64,000 nt of DNA, taken from JABDMH01 sp050298535. Its GTDB lineage: Bacteria > Bacteroidota > Bacteroidia > Chitinophagales > Saprospiraceae. The number at the start of each line of letters is the position of its first letter. Position 1 is the first letter of the stretch. The stretch is from positions 1 to 64,000 of the forward strand of contig JBNKUI010000040.1 in NCBI GenBank assembly GCA_050298535.1, given 5' to 3'. Made by a program: the position numbers and the translations under genes. This document shows, one piece after another, positions 1 through 7,882 of this stretch. Under the pieces are notes generated by a model. That model worked only from the letters and a program-made list of their open reading frames with translations, made no database searches and was not told the DNA's origin.

Positions 1-191
1 GACAATTTTGATGCTCATCGTGATGAGGACCACGCTTGCGCGTCAAAATCATCGCGGAGCACCCTATTTTTTTGATCTTTCAACCCTCATGACGAAAATC
101 CAATGAATAACCCGGGTCCAAACTTTGACCCTTCAAAGGGGGCTTTTACAAACCTATTTTTTAAAACTGGGTGGATTAAAGATAGAAGTGC
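1..191. other. Left edge, no supported gene
   Basis: No complete gene can be supported here. On the minus strand, ATG codons at about 50-52 and near position 20 could begin a gene that runs off the left edge. On the plus strand, an open frame from base 1 reaches a TGA at 73-75 and could be the tail of an upstream gene. The visible peptides are too short to choose between these. Confidence 0.3.
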
Positions 192-713
192 TTATTTATT
201 CACATCATTCAAAAATGATAAAATCTTTTCATCTGCTGCTTGTAGCGGCATCGATAATTCAACTACATCGACCCCAAAGTCATAAATCCATGCACTAAGG
301 AGTTCATCTACCTGTTCACGCAATATGGGAAGGTCCACCGCCCCACTCTCCATAATATCGGGATACCCTATCCGTAAGAAAATCAGTAGATCCAGACTTG
401 ACAGACACTCCTGGACTAGATCGTAGTGAGTGGCCACATGTTGCTCGCCACCGAGAGCTTGTACGTAAGCCAGAAAATCAAGAGGTGATCGGTCGAAGAT
501 TACATCTGTGTGTTTTTCTTCCATTAATTTGATGGAATACTCTAACTGCAATAAAAAATCATCTACTGTAGGTTCTTTGCTAAATAGTGCACCTTGTTCT
601 TCCAACCTATAATAAGGCTCCTGGAAAAACTGATAGTTGTCCAAGCGTTCCTCAAGGAATCCGATGAACGTCGTTTTACCTACCTGGTGCGTGCCGGTTA
701 CTGCTATTCTCAT
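192..713 (-). CDS. P-loop NTPase (AAA_28/NadR-like)
   Basis: This is a small nucleotide-binding protein of 173 residues. The N-terminus carries a clear Walker A loop (GTHQVGKT, about residues 7-14) directly after the first beta strand. A FDRSPLD segment near residue 98 looks like the Walker B or lid-associated aspartate of the kinase-like AAA_28/NadR group. These proteins are usually annotated as ATPases or nucleoside-kinase-like proteins, and the substrate is unknown. There is no signal peptide, so it should be cytoplasmic. It lies 18 bases after the extradiol dioxygenase gene on the same strand and is probably co-transcribed with it. The ATG start places the first strand and P-loop correctly. 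The fold call is firm; the biochemical role is not. Confidence 0.75.
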   Translation of the reverse strand: MRIAVTGTHQVGKTTFIGFLEERLDNYQFFQEPYYRLEEQGALFSKEPTVDDFLLQLEYSIKLMEEKHTDVIFDRSPLDFLAYVQALGGEQHVATHYDLVQECLSSLDLLIFLRIGYPDIMESGAVDLPILREQVDELLSAWIYDFGVDVVELSMPLQAADEKILSFLNDVNK

Positions 714-731
714 CTTATACCAGGTGACCGT

Positions 732-1619
732 CTACCCAATTTTGAGAGAGGTCATACTCAAGGATCCTCCTAATGGTTGGTCATTAAATAGGGTTAATTC
801 TTCCTTTTTCCCTTTTAATGCCAGTGTATATAATAGGGGCAGATAATGCTCGGGAGTGGGAATCGAAAGATCGAAAGCTTTACCGTGATTTCTAAAATCT
901 ATGAGAGGCTGGTGATCGTCATCGAGAATCCACCCCTTGATTTTTTGATCCGCTTCCGCTGCCCAATCATAGGCATAAGGTTCGTTTAGTTTGTCCCAGG
1001 CCACTCGTCGCAGGTTGTGGATGATATTTCCACTCCCGATGATGAGAATCCCCTTGTCTCGAAGTTTTTCCAGCTGCCGTCCCAGTTCATAGTGATATTG
1101 TGCAGGCTTGGTGTAGTCTAAACTCAATTGAATCACGGGAACATCGGCTTCGGGAAAAAGGTGTTTCACCACGGTCCAGGCACCGTGGTCCAGTCCCCAA
1201 CTGTGGTCTGGTCTTACGGTATTTGCAGGTTGTATCATTTCTGAGATTTCCGCTGCCAGGGAAGGACTACCCGGTGCAGGATATTGCTGGTCGTATAGTT
1301 CACGAGGAAATCCTCCAAAATCATGAATGGTACGCGGACTCTCCATGGCAGTGACAAAAGATCCATCCGTTTCCCAATGGGCAGAAACTACCACAATAGC
1401 CTGCGGCTTGTCCAGTGCTTTTCCTTGCTTTCTAAATTCCTGCACAAACTCATTTTCCTCAATAGCATTCATCGGCGATCCATGGCCCAGGAATAAGACC
1501 GGCATCCGATCTGAGTTTTCCAAAGATTCCGAAAGTGATTCGAGTTTCTTGATAGGTGAAATCATAGGTGCAGCAAGCGTTGTTAAGCTTAAGGATTTTA
1601 GAAATTCTTTACTTAGCAT
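732..1619 (-). CDS. ygiD: Extradiol dioxygenase, LigB/YgiD (4,5-DOPA) family
   Basis: Class III extradiol ring-cleavage dioxygenase, 295 residues, related to 4,5-DOPA dioxygenase. The family splits catechol-type rings using a metal ion held by histidines. Candidate ligands are His46 in the GHGSP motif, His81 in SAHWE, His201 in SGNIIHN and His258 in TPEHYLP, all in the expected order. The GHGSPMNAIEEN stretch is typical of YgiD. The first 35 or so residues before the core resemble a leader (KSLSLTTLAAPMISP) and are unusual for the E. coli protein; they could be an export signal or an over-long start. It is the first gene of a probable two-gene unit with the P-loop protein and is divergent from the molybdenum hydroxylase genes. 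The natural substrate cannot be read from the sequence. Confidence 0.88.
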   Translation of the reverse strand: MLSKEFLKSLSLTTLAAPMISPIKKLESLSESLENSDRMPVLFLGHGSPMNAIEENEFVQEFRKQGKALDKPQAIVVVSAHWETDGSFVTAMESPRTIHDFGGFPRELYDQQYPAPGSPSLAAEISEMIQPANTVRPDHSWGLDHGAWTVVKHLFPEADVPVIQLSLDYTKPAQYHYELGRQLEKLRDKGILIIGSGNIIHNLRRVAWDKLNEPYAYDWAAEADQKIKGWILDDDHQPLIDFRNHGKAFDLSIPTPEHYLPLLYTLALKGKKEELTLFNDQPLGGSLSMTSLKIG

Positions 1620-1918
1620 GAGAACAATCTAGTTGAAAAATAGATGACCTCTGTTGGTTTTATTTACACAATTTTCTCCAGGGCTCGTATTTCAGAGACA
1701 GTTCATTATTGGCTTTGCAGCAGACAACCGGAGAGAAAGGAACCGGTCTGTACAACTGCCATTCATTGTCACATTTGTTGTTTTTACTGTGTCACCCATG
1801 AAATTGTTTACATTTCGTACACTATTGTTTGATAATCACTTGTTTCTCTTAGGAAGAAACTCTTACTTGCTGGATATAGCATCTTTTCATTTTACAATTT
1901 GACTAACTTTAAAGATAA
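1620..1918. promoter_or_regulatory. Divergent intergenic region
   Basis: This gap separates the dioxygenase gene on the minus strand from the molybdenum hydroxylase genes on the plus strand, so it should hold both promoters. It is AT-rich toward the plus-strand gene. I found no exact Bacteroidota TAnnTTTG box and no convincing operator. Confidence 0.35.
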
Positions 1919-2374
1919 ATGGCAGTTCTAGACCTAAATATTAATGGACAAACCCAACAGGTAGATGTAGATCCCACCACTCCTTTGCTTTGGGTACTCA
2001 GGGATCATTTAAATCTTGTGGGGACAAAATATGGATGTGGAATTGCCCAGTGTGGTGCCTGTACGGTCCATATAAATGGATCCGCTATGCGATCTTGCAG
2101 TCTCCCGGTTTCCGCGATAGGCGATAAGGAAGTAACGACGATAGAGGGCCTATCGGAGGAGGGAGATCATCCTGTACAACAAGCATGGATAGAACACGAT
2201 GTACCGCAATGTGGATATTGTCAGGCAGGTCAGATCATGAGTGCCGCCGCCCTTTTGGAAAGTAATCCTAATCCCAGCGATGAGGATATCAACTCGGCCA
2301 TGAATGGAAATATCTGCCGATGTGGTACCTATACACGTATCAAAGCGGCCATAAAAACAGCGGCCAAGAAGTAG
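1919..2374 (+). CDS. Molybdenum hydroxylase 2Fe-2S subunit (IorA-like)
   Basis: Small iron-sulfur subunit of a xanthine oxidase-family enzyme, 151 residues, close to the usual size of isoquinoline 1-oxidoreductase alpha subunits. Eight cysteines fit two [2Fe-2S] clusters: a plant-ferredoxin type (Cys40, Cys45, Cys48, Cys60) and a helical-domain type (Cys98, Cys101, Cys133, Cys135, with the CGYCQ and CRCGTY motifs). It passes electrons from the molybdopterin subunit encoded 47 bases downstream on the same strand. No signal peptide is present, so it may be exported by riding with the Tat-signal-bearing large subunit. No FAD subunit is encoded nearby, which is typical of Ior-type two-subunit enzymes that donate electrons to a cytochrome. 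The family is certain; the substrate (N-heterocycle or aldehyde) is not. Confidence 0.9.
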   Translation: MAVLDLNINGQTQQVDVDPTTPLLWVLRDHLNLVGTKYGCGIAQCGACTVHINGSAMRSCSLPVSAIGDKEVTTIEGLSEEGDHPVQQAWIEHDVPQCGYCQAGQIMSAAALLESNPNPSDEDINSAMNGNICRCGTYTRIKAAIKTAAKK

Positions 2375-2421
2375 ACTCTCTCTCTAACTCTTATCACTTT
2401 TTCATCGGATAAAACTGTATA

Positions 2422-4680
2422 ATGACTCTTATTAAAACATCATATAATCGACGTTCTTTTTTACGATCATCTGCGTTAGCCGGAGGAGGCATGATGCTGG
2501 GCTTTAGCTGGTTGGCATCCTGTGCATCCGCAGCTGAGGAGGAGGTATTGGTGATGCCAGATGAGTGGTTTGATATCAATGCGTACCTGAAGATCGGTGA
2601 TAATGGAGTCGCGACGATCATAGCACCCAATCCGGAGTTTGGTCAAAATGTAAAAACCTCCATGCCCATGTTGATTGCGGAGGAGCTGGACATGGATTGG
2701 AAGAAAGTGGTGGTGGAGCAAGCCAACTATAATGCAGAAAAATATACCGCCACCGGACAGTTTTCCGGAGGTAGTGCTGGCATTCGCAGTGCGTGGAAAA
2801 GCTTGCGAATGGCCGGAGCCACCGCCCGATATATGTTAGTCGCTGCCGCCGCAGAGGCATGGCAGGTACCTGCAGAAGAGATCACTACCGATGCAGGCAT
2901 GCTATATCATGAAGGCAGTGGAAAATCTGCACATTATGGGGAAATGGCCTCAGCCGCCTCGCAGATTCCTGTACCCGAAGAGGTACCCCTTAAGGACGTG
3001 AAAGATTTTAAGATCATTGGTACTTCACGCAAGAACGTGGATGGTAAGAAAATCGTAACAGGAGAGTCCATGTTTGGTATCGATCAGCAGGCTGATGGAA
3101 TGCTGATCGCTATGATCGTCCATGCCCCGGCATTTGGAATGAAGTTGAAATCTTTGGATGCAGAATCCTTAAAAGCGATGCCAGGTATCAAAGATGTATT
3201 CAGCATGGAAACCCTTCATGATGACTATGAGCGTCAGGGATTTGATGTCAATGCATTTCCAGATATGGTGGTGATTGTCGGTGATTCCACCTGGGAAGTG
3301 ATGAATGCCAAGAAAGCGGTGAAGGCAGAATGGGAACCCTTTGAGGAGCATTCTTTCACCATGAATGGATGGGGTGGTAAGCAAACGGTGACGGTACCTG
3401 CCGGACTGGAAAGCACCAGTGCGCATCAGCAGGAGATGGTGAAACTTGCCTCACAGACAGCAAGAGTCAGTCGACGAGATGGTGATCCCGAGGCCGCATT
3501 TGCTAATGCAGCACAAGTGATTGAAAGAACGTACACAGCGCCTTTCCTGGCACATAACTGCATGGAGCCCATGAACTTTTTTGCCCATGTGCAGGGCGAC
3601 AGAGCAAGGTTGTCAGGGCCCATCCAGGGACCCTCGGTGATCCAGAATACGGTGGCTGAGCGAATAGGTATACCCAAGGAGAACATCGAAATAGAACTGA
3701 CTCGGATGGGTGGAGGATTTGGTCGTCGTGCGTATGGACACTATATCGTGGAGGCGGCTGTGATTTCGCAGAAAATGAATGCCCCTATAAAGTTGATGTA
3801 CACGAGGGAAGATGATATGACTTTTGGTATTTATCGTCCCGCATACTATGTGACCTATCGTGCTGCACTGGATGAAAATGGCAATTTGACCGCTTTTCAT
3901 GTGAAAGGGGGTGGAGTACCCGAAAGTCCGGTATTCGCCAATCGTTTTCCGGCGGGTTCTCTTGATAATTACTTAGCTGAAGAATGGTCTATTGACTCAA
4001 ATATAACGATAGGGGCCTTCCGTGCACCCCGGTCCAATTTCATCGCAGGTGCCGAACAATCCTTTATGGATGAGGTAGCGGAAGCGGCAGGGAAAGACCC
4101 CATCCAGTTTAGACTTGATCTTTTGGAAAGAGCACAAAATGATCCTGTGGGTGAGCGAAATGATTATGATGCAGCCCGATATGCCGGCGTGCTGGAGTTA
4201 GTGAAAGAGAAATCAGGTTGGGGTGAATCTCAACCTAATGTATATCGAGGTGTCTCAGCCTATTTTTGCCATGCGACTTATGTAGCCCATGTGCTTGATC
4301 TCGTGATGGAAGAGGGTACGCCCAGAGTGGAAAATGTTTGTTGTGCCATTGATTGCGGTATTGTAGTCAATCCGGATGCTGCCGAAAACATGGCCGAGGG
4401 TGCCATTACCGATGGCATCGGGAACGCATTCTATGGTGCGATGACTTTTAAGGAGGGTGTACCCGAGAAGAAAAACTTCGATACCTATCGTATGATTCGG
4501 ATGAGTGAAGCGCCGCGATCCATTGATGTACATTTTGTGCAAAACGAAATAGATCCTACAGGTATGGGAGAACCTCCGTTCCCACCGATCTTTGGAGCAG
4601 TAGCCAATGCGATGTACAAAGCGACGAACAAACGATCCTATCATCAGCCATTCCTGGGAGAGCAGCCGGTATTGGGATAA
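2422..4680 (+). CDS. Molybdopterin-binding hydroxylase subunit (IorB-like)
   Basis: Large catalytic subunit of a xanthine dehydrogenase/aldehyde oxidase-family hydroxylase, 752 residues, matching IorB-type length. It starts with a twin-arginine signal (NRRSFLRSS, Arg10-Arg11, then a hydrophobic run ending in SCAS), so the folded cofactor-loaded enzyme is probably exported to the periplasm. The molybdopterin-binding glycine-rich motif GGGFGRR lies near residue 430, and the C-terminal GMGEPPFPP stretch contains the conserved catalytic glutamate region. The order of a short N-terminal domain, the MoCo-binding domains and the C-terminal Glu motif is that of the family. It follows the 2Fe-2S subunit and forms an operon with it. 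A hairpin just after the stop may end the transcript. The likely reaction is water-derived hydroxylation of an N-heterocycle or aldehyde; the true substrate is unknown. Confidence 0.9.
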   Translation: MTLIKTSYNRRSFLRSSALAGGGMMLGFSWLASCASAAEEEVLVMPDEWFDINAYLKIGDNGVATIIAPNPEFGQNVKTSMPMLIAEELDMDWKKVVVEQANYNAEKYTATGQFSGGSAGIRSAWKSLRMAGATARYMLVAAAAEAWQVPAEEITTDAGMLYHEGSGKSAHYGEMASAASQIPVPEEVPLKDVKDFKIIGTSRKNVDGKKIVTGESMFGIDQQADGMLIAMIVHAPAFGMKLKSLDAESLKAMPGIKDVFSMETLHDDYERQGFDVNAFPDMVVIVGDSTWEVMNAKKAVKAEWEPFEEHSFTMNGWGGKQTVTVPAGLESTSAHQQEMVKLASQTARVSRRDGDPEAAFANAAQVIERTYTAPFLAHNCMEPMNFFAHVQGDRARLSGPIQGPSVIQNTVAERIGIPKENIEIELTRMGGGFGRRAYGHYIVEAAVISQKMNAPIKLMYTREDDMTFGIYRPAYYVTYRAALDENGNLTAFHVKGGGVPESPVFANRFPAGSLDNYLAEEWSIDSNITIGAFRAPRSNFIAGAEQSFMDEVAEAAGKDPIQFRLDLLERAQNDPVGERNDYDAARYAGVLELVKEKSGWGESQPNVYRGVSAYFCHATYVAHVLDLVMEEGTPRVENVCCAIDCGIVVNPDAAENMAEGAITDGIGNAFYGAMTFKEGVPEKKNFDTYRMIRMSEAPRSIDVHFVQNEIDPTGMGEPPFPPIFGAVANAMYKATNKRSYHQPFLGEQPVLG

Positions 4681-4689
4681 GGGCTGTCA

Positions 4690-4709
4690 GGTACCTGGTG
4701 CCAGGTGCC
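4690..4709 (+). terminator. Hairpin between convergent genes
   Basis: GGTACCTGG and CCAGGTGCC form a near-perfect inverted repeat with a very short loop, ten bases after the hydroxylase stop and between two convergent genes. No T-run follows, so it is at best a non-canonical terminator or mRNA-end structure. Confidence 0.4.
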
Positions 4710-4795
4710 GGGATGTCCATGCCTAAGTAAGGCTGCCCGGTTATTCACCGTAAGGCTCTACAATCAAGCAGCGTAAATGCGGGACGGCGTGGTGC

Positions 4796-6894
4796 TTATT
4801 GGCCATGCAATACGGGATATCCTTGATCTGCCCACACCAAAATGCCTTCATCTAGTATGGCAGTGAAATTAAATCCATGCTCCTGCAGTGTGCTTACCAC
4901 TCTCTGTGAGGCAGCATGTGGACAGGCACAATAAGCTACAATCCAGGTACTGTCTTTGGCAGATCCTGCACAAAGTCTTCGGGTTCTTCATAGTAGGGTA
5001 CAGGGATAGATCCGGGAATATGCGTTTGCCTCCAGGCAACCTTCGATCGGGCATCGAGTATAACGAGTCGTGAACTATCCTGCATTGCCTGGTGCAATTG
5101 TTCTGCCGATAGATAGATTCCTGCACGTAAATCAAATTGTGCGTTATTGCTATCCGGATTTAAAATGTATTCTTCAGGTGTTGGGAAGTGAATCGAATCT
5201 GCCGGTGGTGCATTCCAGCCTGATGCCCGACTTCTCAAAAATGCCGTGACGTCATCTATTTGTGTACTACTCAGACTGTCCTTGAAAGATGGCATCGGAG
5301 TGCTGTCTCTGCCTTCAGAAATTGCATGACGCAGAAAAGCATCCGTTGCCGTTGCGAGGAACATACTCCCACCAATGGCTGGGGCCGTAATGCCTTCTCC
5401 ATTTTCACCGTGGCACACCGCACACTTTTCTACATAAATTTGGGCGCCGGATTCTACATCTCCAATGACTGGCTCTCTGGAGAGTTGAATGGGAGCTTCA
5501 AGTCCACTTGATTCATCAAGCCATTTCAACAATAGTTCTATCTCAATATAGTTTAGTGGGCCCCCCTGCTCACTATAATATCCGGCCATGGCCGTCCCGG
5601 ATCTGCCAAACTGAACCGTGTAGCGAAGGAAGTTCGTGCCCCGCGAAGTGCCCAGTAAGGAGTGAGACCTCAATGAGGGAGCAAAATCAGCTGCATAACC
5701 TTCGCGGTTTTCGCCATGACATAAAGCACAATATTTCAAGTACAGAGCTTGAGCGTGTTCTGAAGCTGTGCTGTCCAGTTTTGAGCCAAAATTAAGCGTC
5801 AATTTCTGAGCTAGGTCGGCCTGATCTTGAGGTTCTTGAACAAATTCTAATTGCACACCAAAGGCATGTTTTGGCATTATCGTGAGACGGTTTTCTAAAG
5901 AGTCAAAAACCAGACTTTCTTCTGGCAGGTTTGTGCTTAACGTATCGTAGGTAGACGGTAAGTCTATGACCTCAAATTGTACTCCATACACCCCGGACCC
6001 CCTGCTATTCAGTATTTCTGAGAGTGGATCATCAGGACCTTGAGGAGACTTAATATGTATTTGTTGATGTCTCTTTACGTTAAAGAATAATGAATTTTCA
6101 GTACTGATAGAATCAATTTCAGTCAGGCCCATTGCATTAAATTTCGATCGAGCTGAGTCTAGATCTTCAACAACAATCAAAATTGCTGATGTGCCCAGAA
6201 CCCCATTTGGATGCTTAACGAACCCCCTTTGCATATTGTAAAAACTGCTCCATTCGTGCAGTCGATCATAGGGGAAAGATGAAAACTCAAGAAATCGTGG
6301 AAGGTATGAAGGTGGTGCCAGGCTATCAAAATCAAGAAAAAAGGCTTGTGATCCTGCTTCGTCCCAGCCAGAAGCTTCTGGAGAATTCATTGGCATGCTC
6401 TGCTTTCGTACCGAATCCATACGAAATTCCTGTGAGGTGAGCCAGGCAGATGTGGAGTCAACTGAAGAACTGGACAAAGAATAAAAACCAATTCCCTCAT
6501 TCGTTTCTAAAAATTCTGATACAAATTGCTCCGAACTTGATGCTGTATCATCTATCGAAATAAACTCAAGGGACGACATGTCCGCAAAGTATGTTTCGTA
6601 ACTCAAGGTCCCATCAAAAGCACCTTTTTTGGATTCACCCTGTAAGGCCATATTGAAACCGAGTGTGTCGCTGAAGTACTTTTTCACCTTCTCTAAATCG
6701 TCAACAATTATAGTCGATACTCCAATACCATATCCAGATCTCATTAACGCTTGAGAACCATCCACTTCTTCTGTTTCTTCGTGCATACAGGATGTAATAA
6801 TCAGTAAGAGTATTATGCTGATGGTGGGTAGATGAGTCAAATTGAAATAAATACAATTTGAGTTTTGAGTGGTCGGCTTTTTCATTTGGATCAT
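4796..6894 (-). pseudogene. VOC/diheme cytochrome c/rhodanese lipoprotein, frameshifted
   Basis: Multidomain envelope protein. It has a lipoprotein-type signal (IITSC, Cys36), two glyoxalase/VOC-like halves (about 55-200 and 233-355), two cytochrome c domains (heme sites CALCH 389-393 and CAVCH 491-495) and a C-terminal rhodanese domain from about residue 590. The uninterrupted frame stops early, at 4936, after residue 652. Shifting one base near 4953-4957 continues the rhodanese with its active-site loop (YCACPHAAS) and a conserved tail to a TAA at 4796-4798. One A appears to be missing from the CCAAAGAC context. This is either a real recent mutation or a sequencing error; no slippery heptamer suggests programmed shifting. 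It is convergent with the molybdenum hydroxylase and could accept its electrons, but that is only inference. Starts at residue 1 or at Met4 are both possible. Confidence 0.8.
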
Positions 6895-7882
6895 TTTACC
6901 TTCAGGTGCAATAAACTCTCGAAATTGCTCCCGTATCTCGTCTTAAGATAGCTTTTTTGGTAAATATGTCGATCTTTAATTTTGAAGTATGGAAAATGAC
7001 TCCTGCTGGAGCGGTTTTATTTTGAAGGAAATTTCTTTTCCGAGGTGGTTGGTGTCAGAGAATCACTTGATAATTAAAATTACAGAGAAGACTAAATAAG
7101 CTACTTTCTAAATGATGAATTTTTGAAGAAATTCATTGTTGTAGCATTCACTCATATTGACACAGGGTAATTTTAGATCGAATAGTTGTAGTAGGGGATG
7201 AGGGTTTTGAAAGCTAGCATTGAGTCATTAATGATCTTTAAATAACACCTGGTCATTTAATATCCTCTAGAATACACTTGTCCTCGTGCAGGTATATGAA
7301 AATGATATGATTATCGTAGGGTGAGGAAGGCATTCAAAAAGGAGGTTCTTGGTCATATACAGTGGGTTTTGTAAATATGGAGTGAATTCATGTCATATGT
7401 TAACGTATGTTCAAAATGCTAGATTGGTTAAATATAGGGTTAGTTAAAGAATTGAAATGATTACTCCAGTTGCCTCCGGCGGCCAACTTTTTGCAGTCCC
7501 GATGATATCTATCGGGAGGGCAATCCCGATAATTATCGGGATGCCTGCTGTCAGCCTTGGTCGGTCACACTATATGCTTTTCCGCTATGCTATATAAACT
7601 CGCGGATCTTACTCCCCTGCCACTGGTTCTCAGAGGTTAGTTCTTGCAGGTGCTCCGCTATACCTCTTACTTTGGCTCATACAGTATAGAGCATGGCCGC
7701 TCCAAAACATATGTGTGACGCTCGCCCAATCCTGAAGGCAGGAATCTAACCCTTAAAAGTCGGGCAAAAAACTATAAAAACCTATCACTAAGTCCTTAGA
7801 CCCACTGAATTTGGCTAAGAGCCAAGAAGGATCATAACAATACTGCTTTGAGATTGCAAAAATAGATACTGAAAATAGTTGT
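6895..7882. other. Large non-coding region with palindromes
   Basis: Nearly 1 kb with no convincing reading frame on either strand. The left half is AT-rich, ordinary-looking spacer. From about 7460 to 7760 the composition changes: GC-richer, with two adjacent CCCGAT...ATCGGG palindromic units and many short GC-rich words. The block could be a dispersed non-coding repeat or the remnant of a mobile element, but only one copy lies in the window. It also contains whatever terminates the CopA transcript. Confidence 0.5.
7498..7542. repeat. Paired CCCGAT/ATCGGG palindromes
   Basis: Two palindromic units sit side by side. The first (7498-7516) has six-base arms CCCGAT and ATCGGG around an imperfect centre. 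The second (7523-7542) is a perfect 20-base palindrome with TCCCGATAATTATCGGGA at its core. The arrangement resembles REP-like or terminator-like elements of Bacteroidota genomes, but a copy number cannot be judged here. Confidence 0.55.

Noticed and set aside
4945..4965. Programmed ribosomal frameshift in the VOC/heme/rhodanese gene
   Set aside because: No slippery heptamer or clear downstream structure at the shift site; mutation or sequencing error is simpler.
4869..5135. Short minus-strand frame over the rhodanese region
   Set aside because: A shadow in a third frame; the rhodanese tail lies in a different frame and has conserved motifs.
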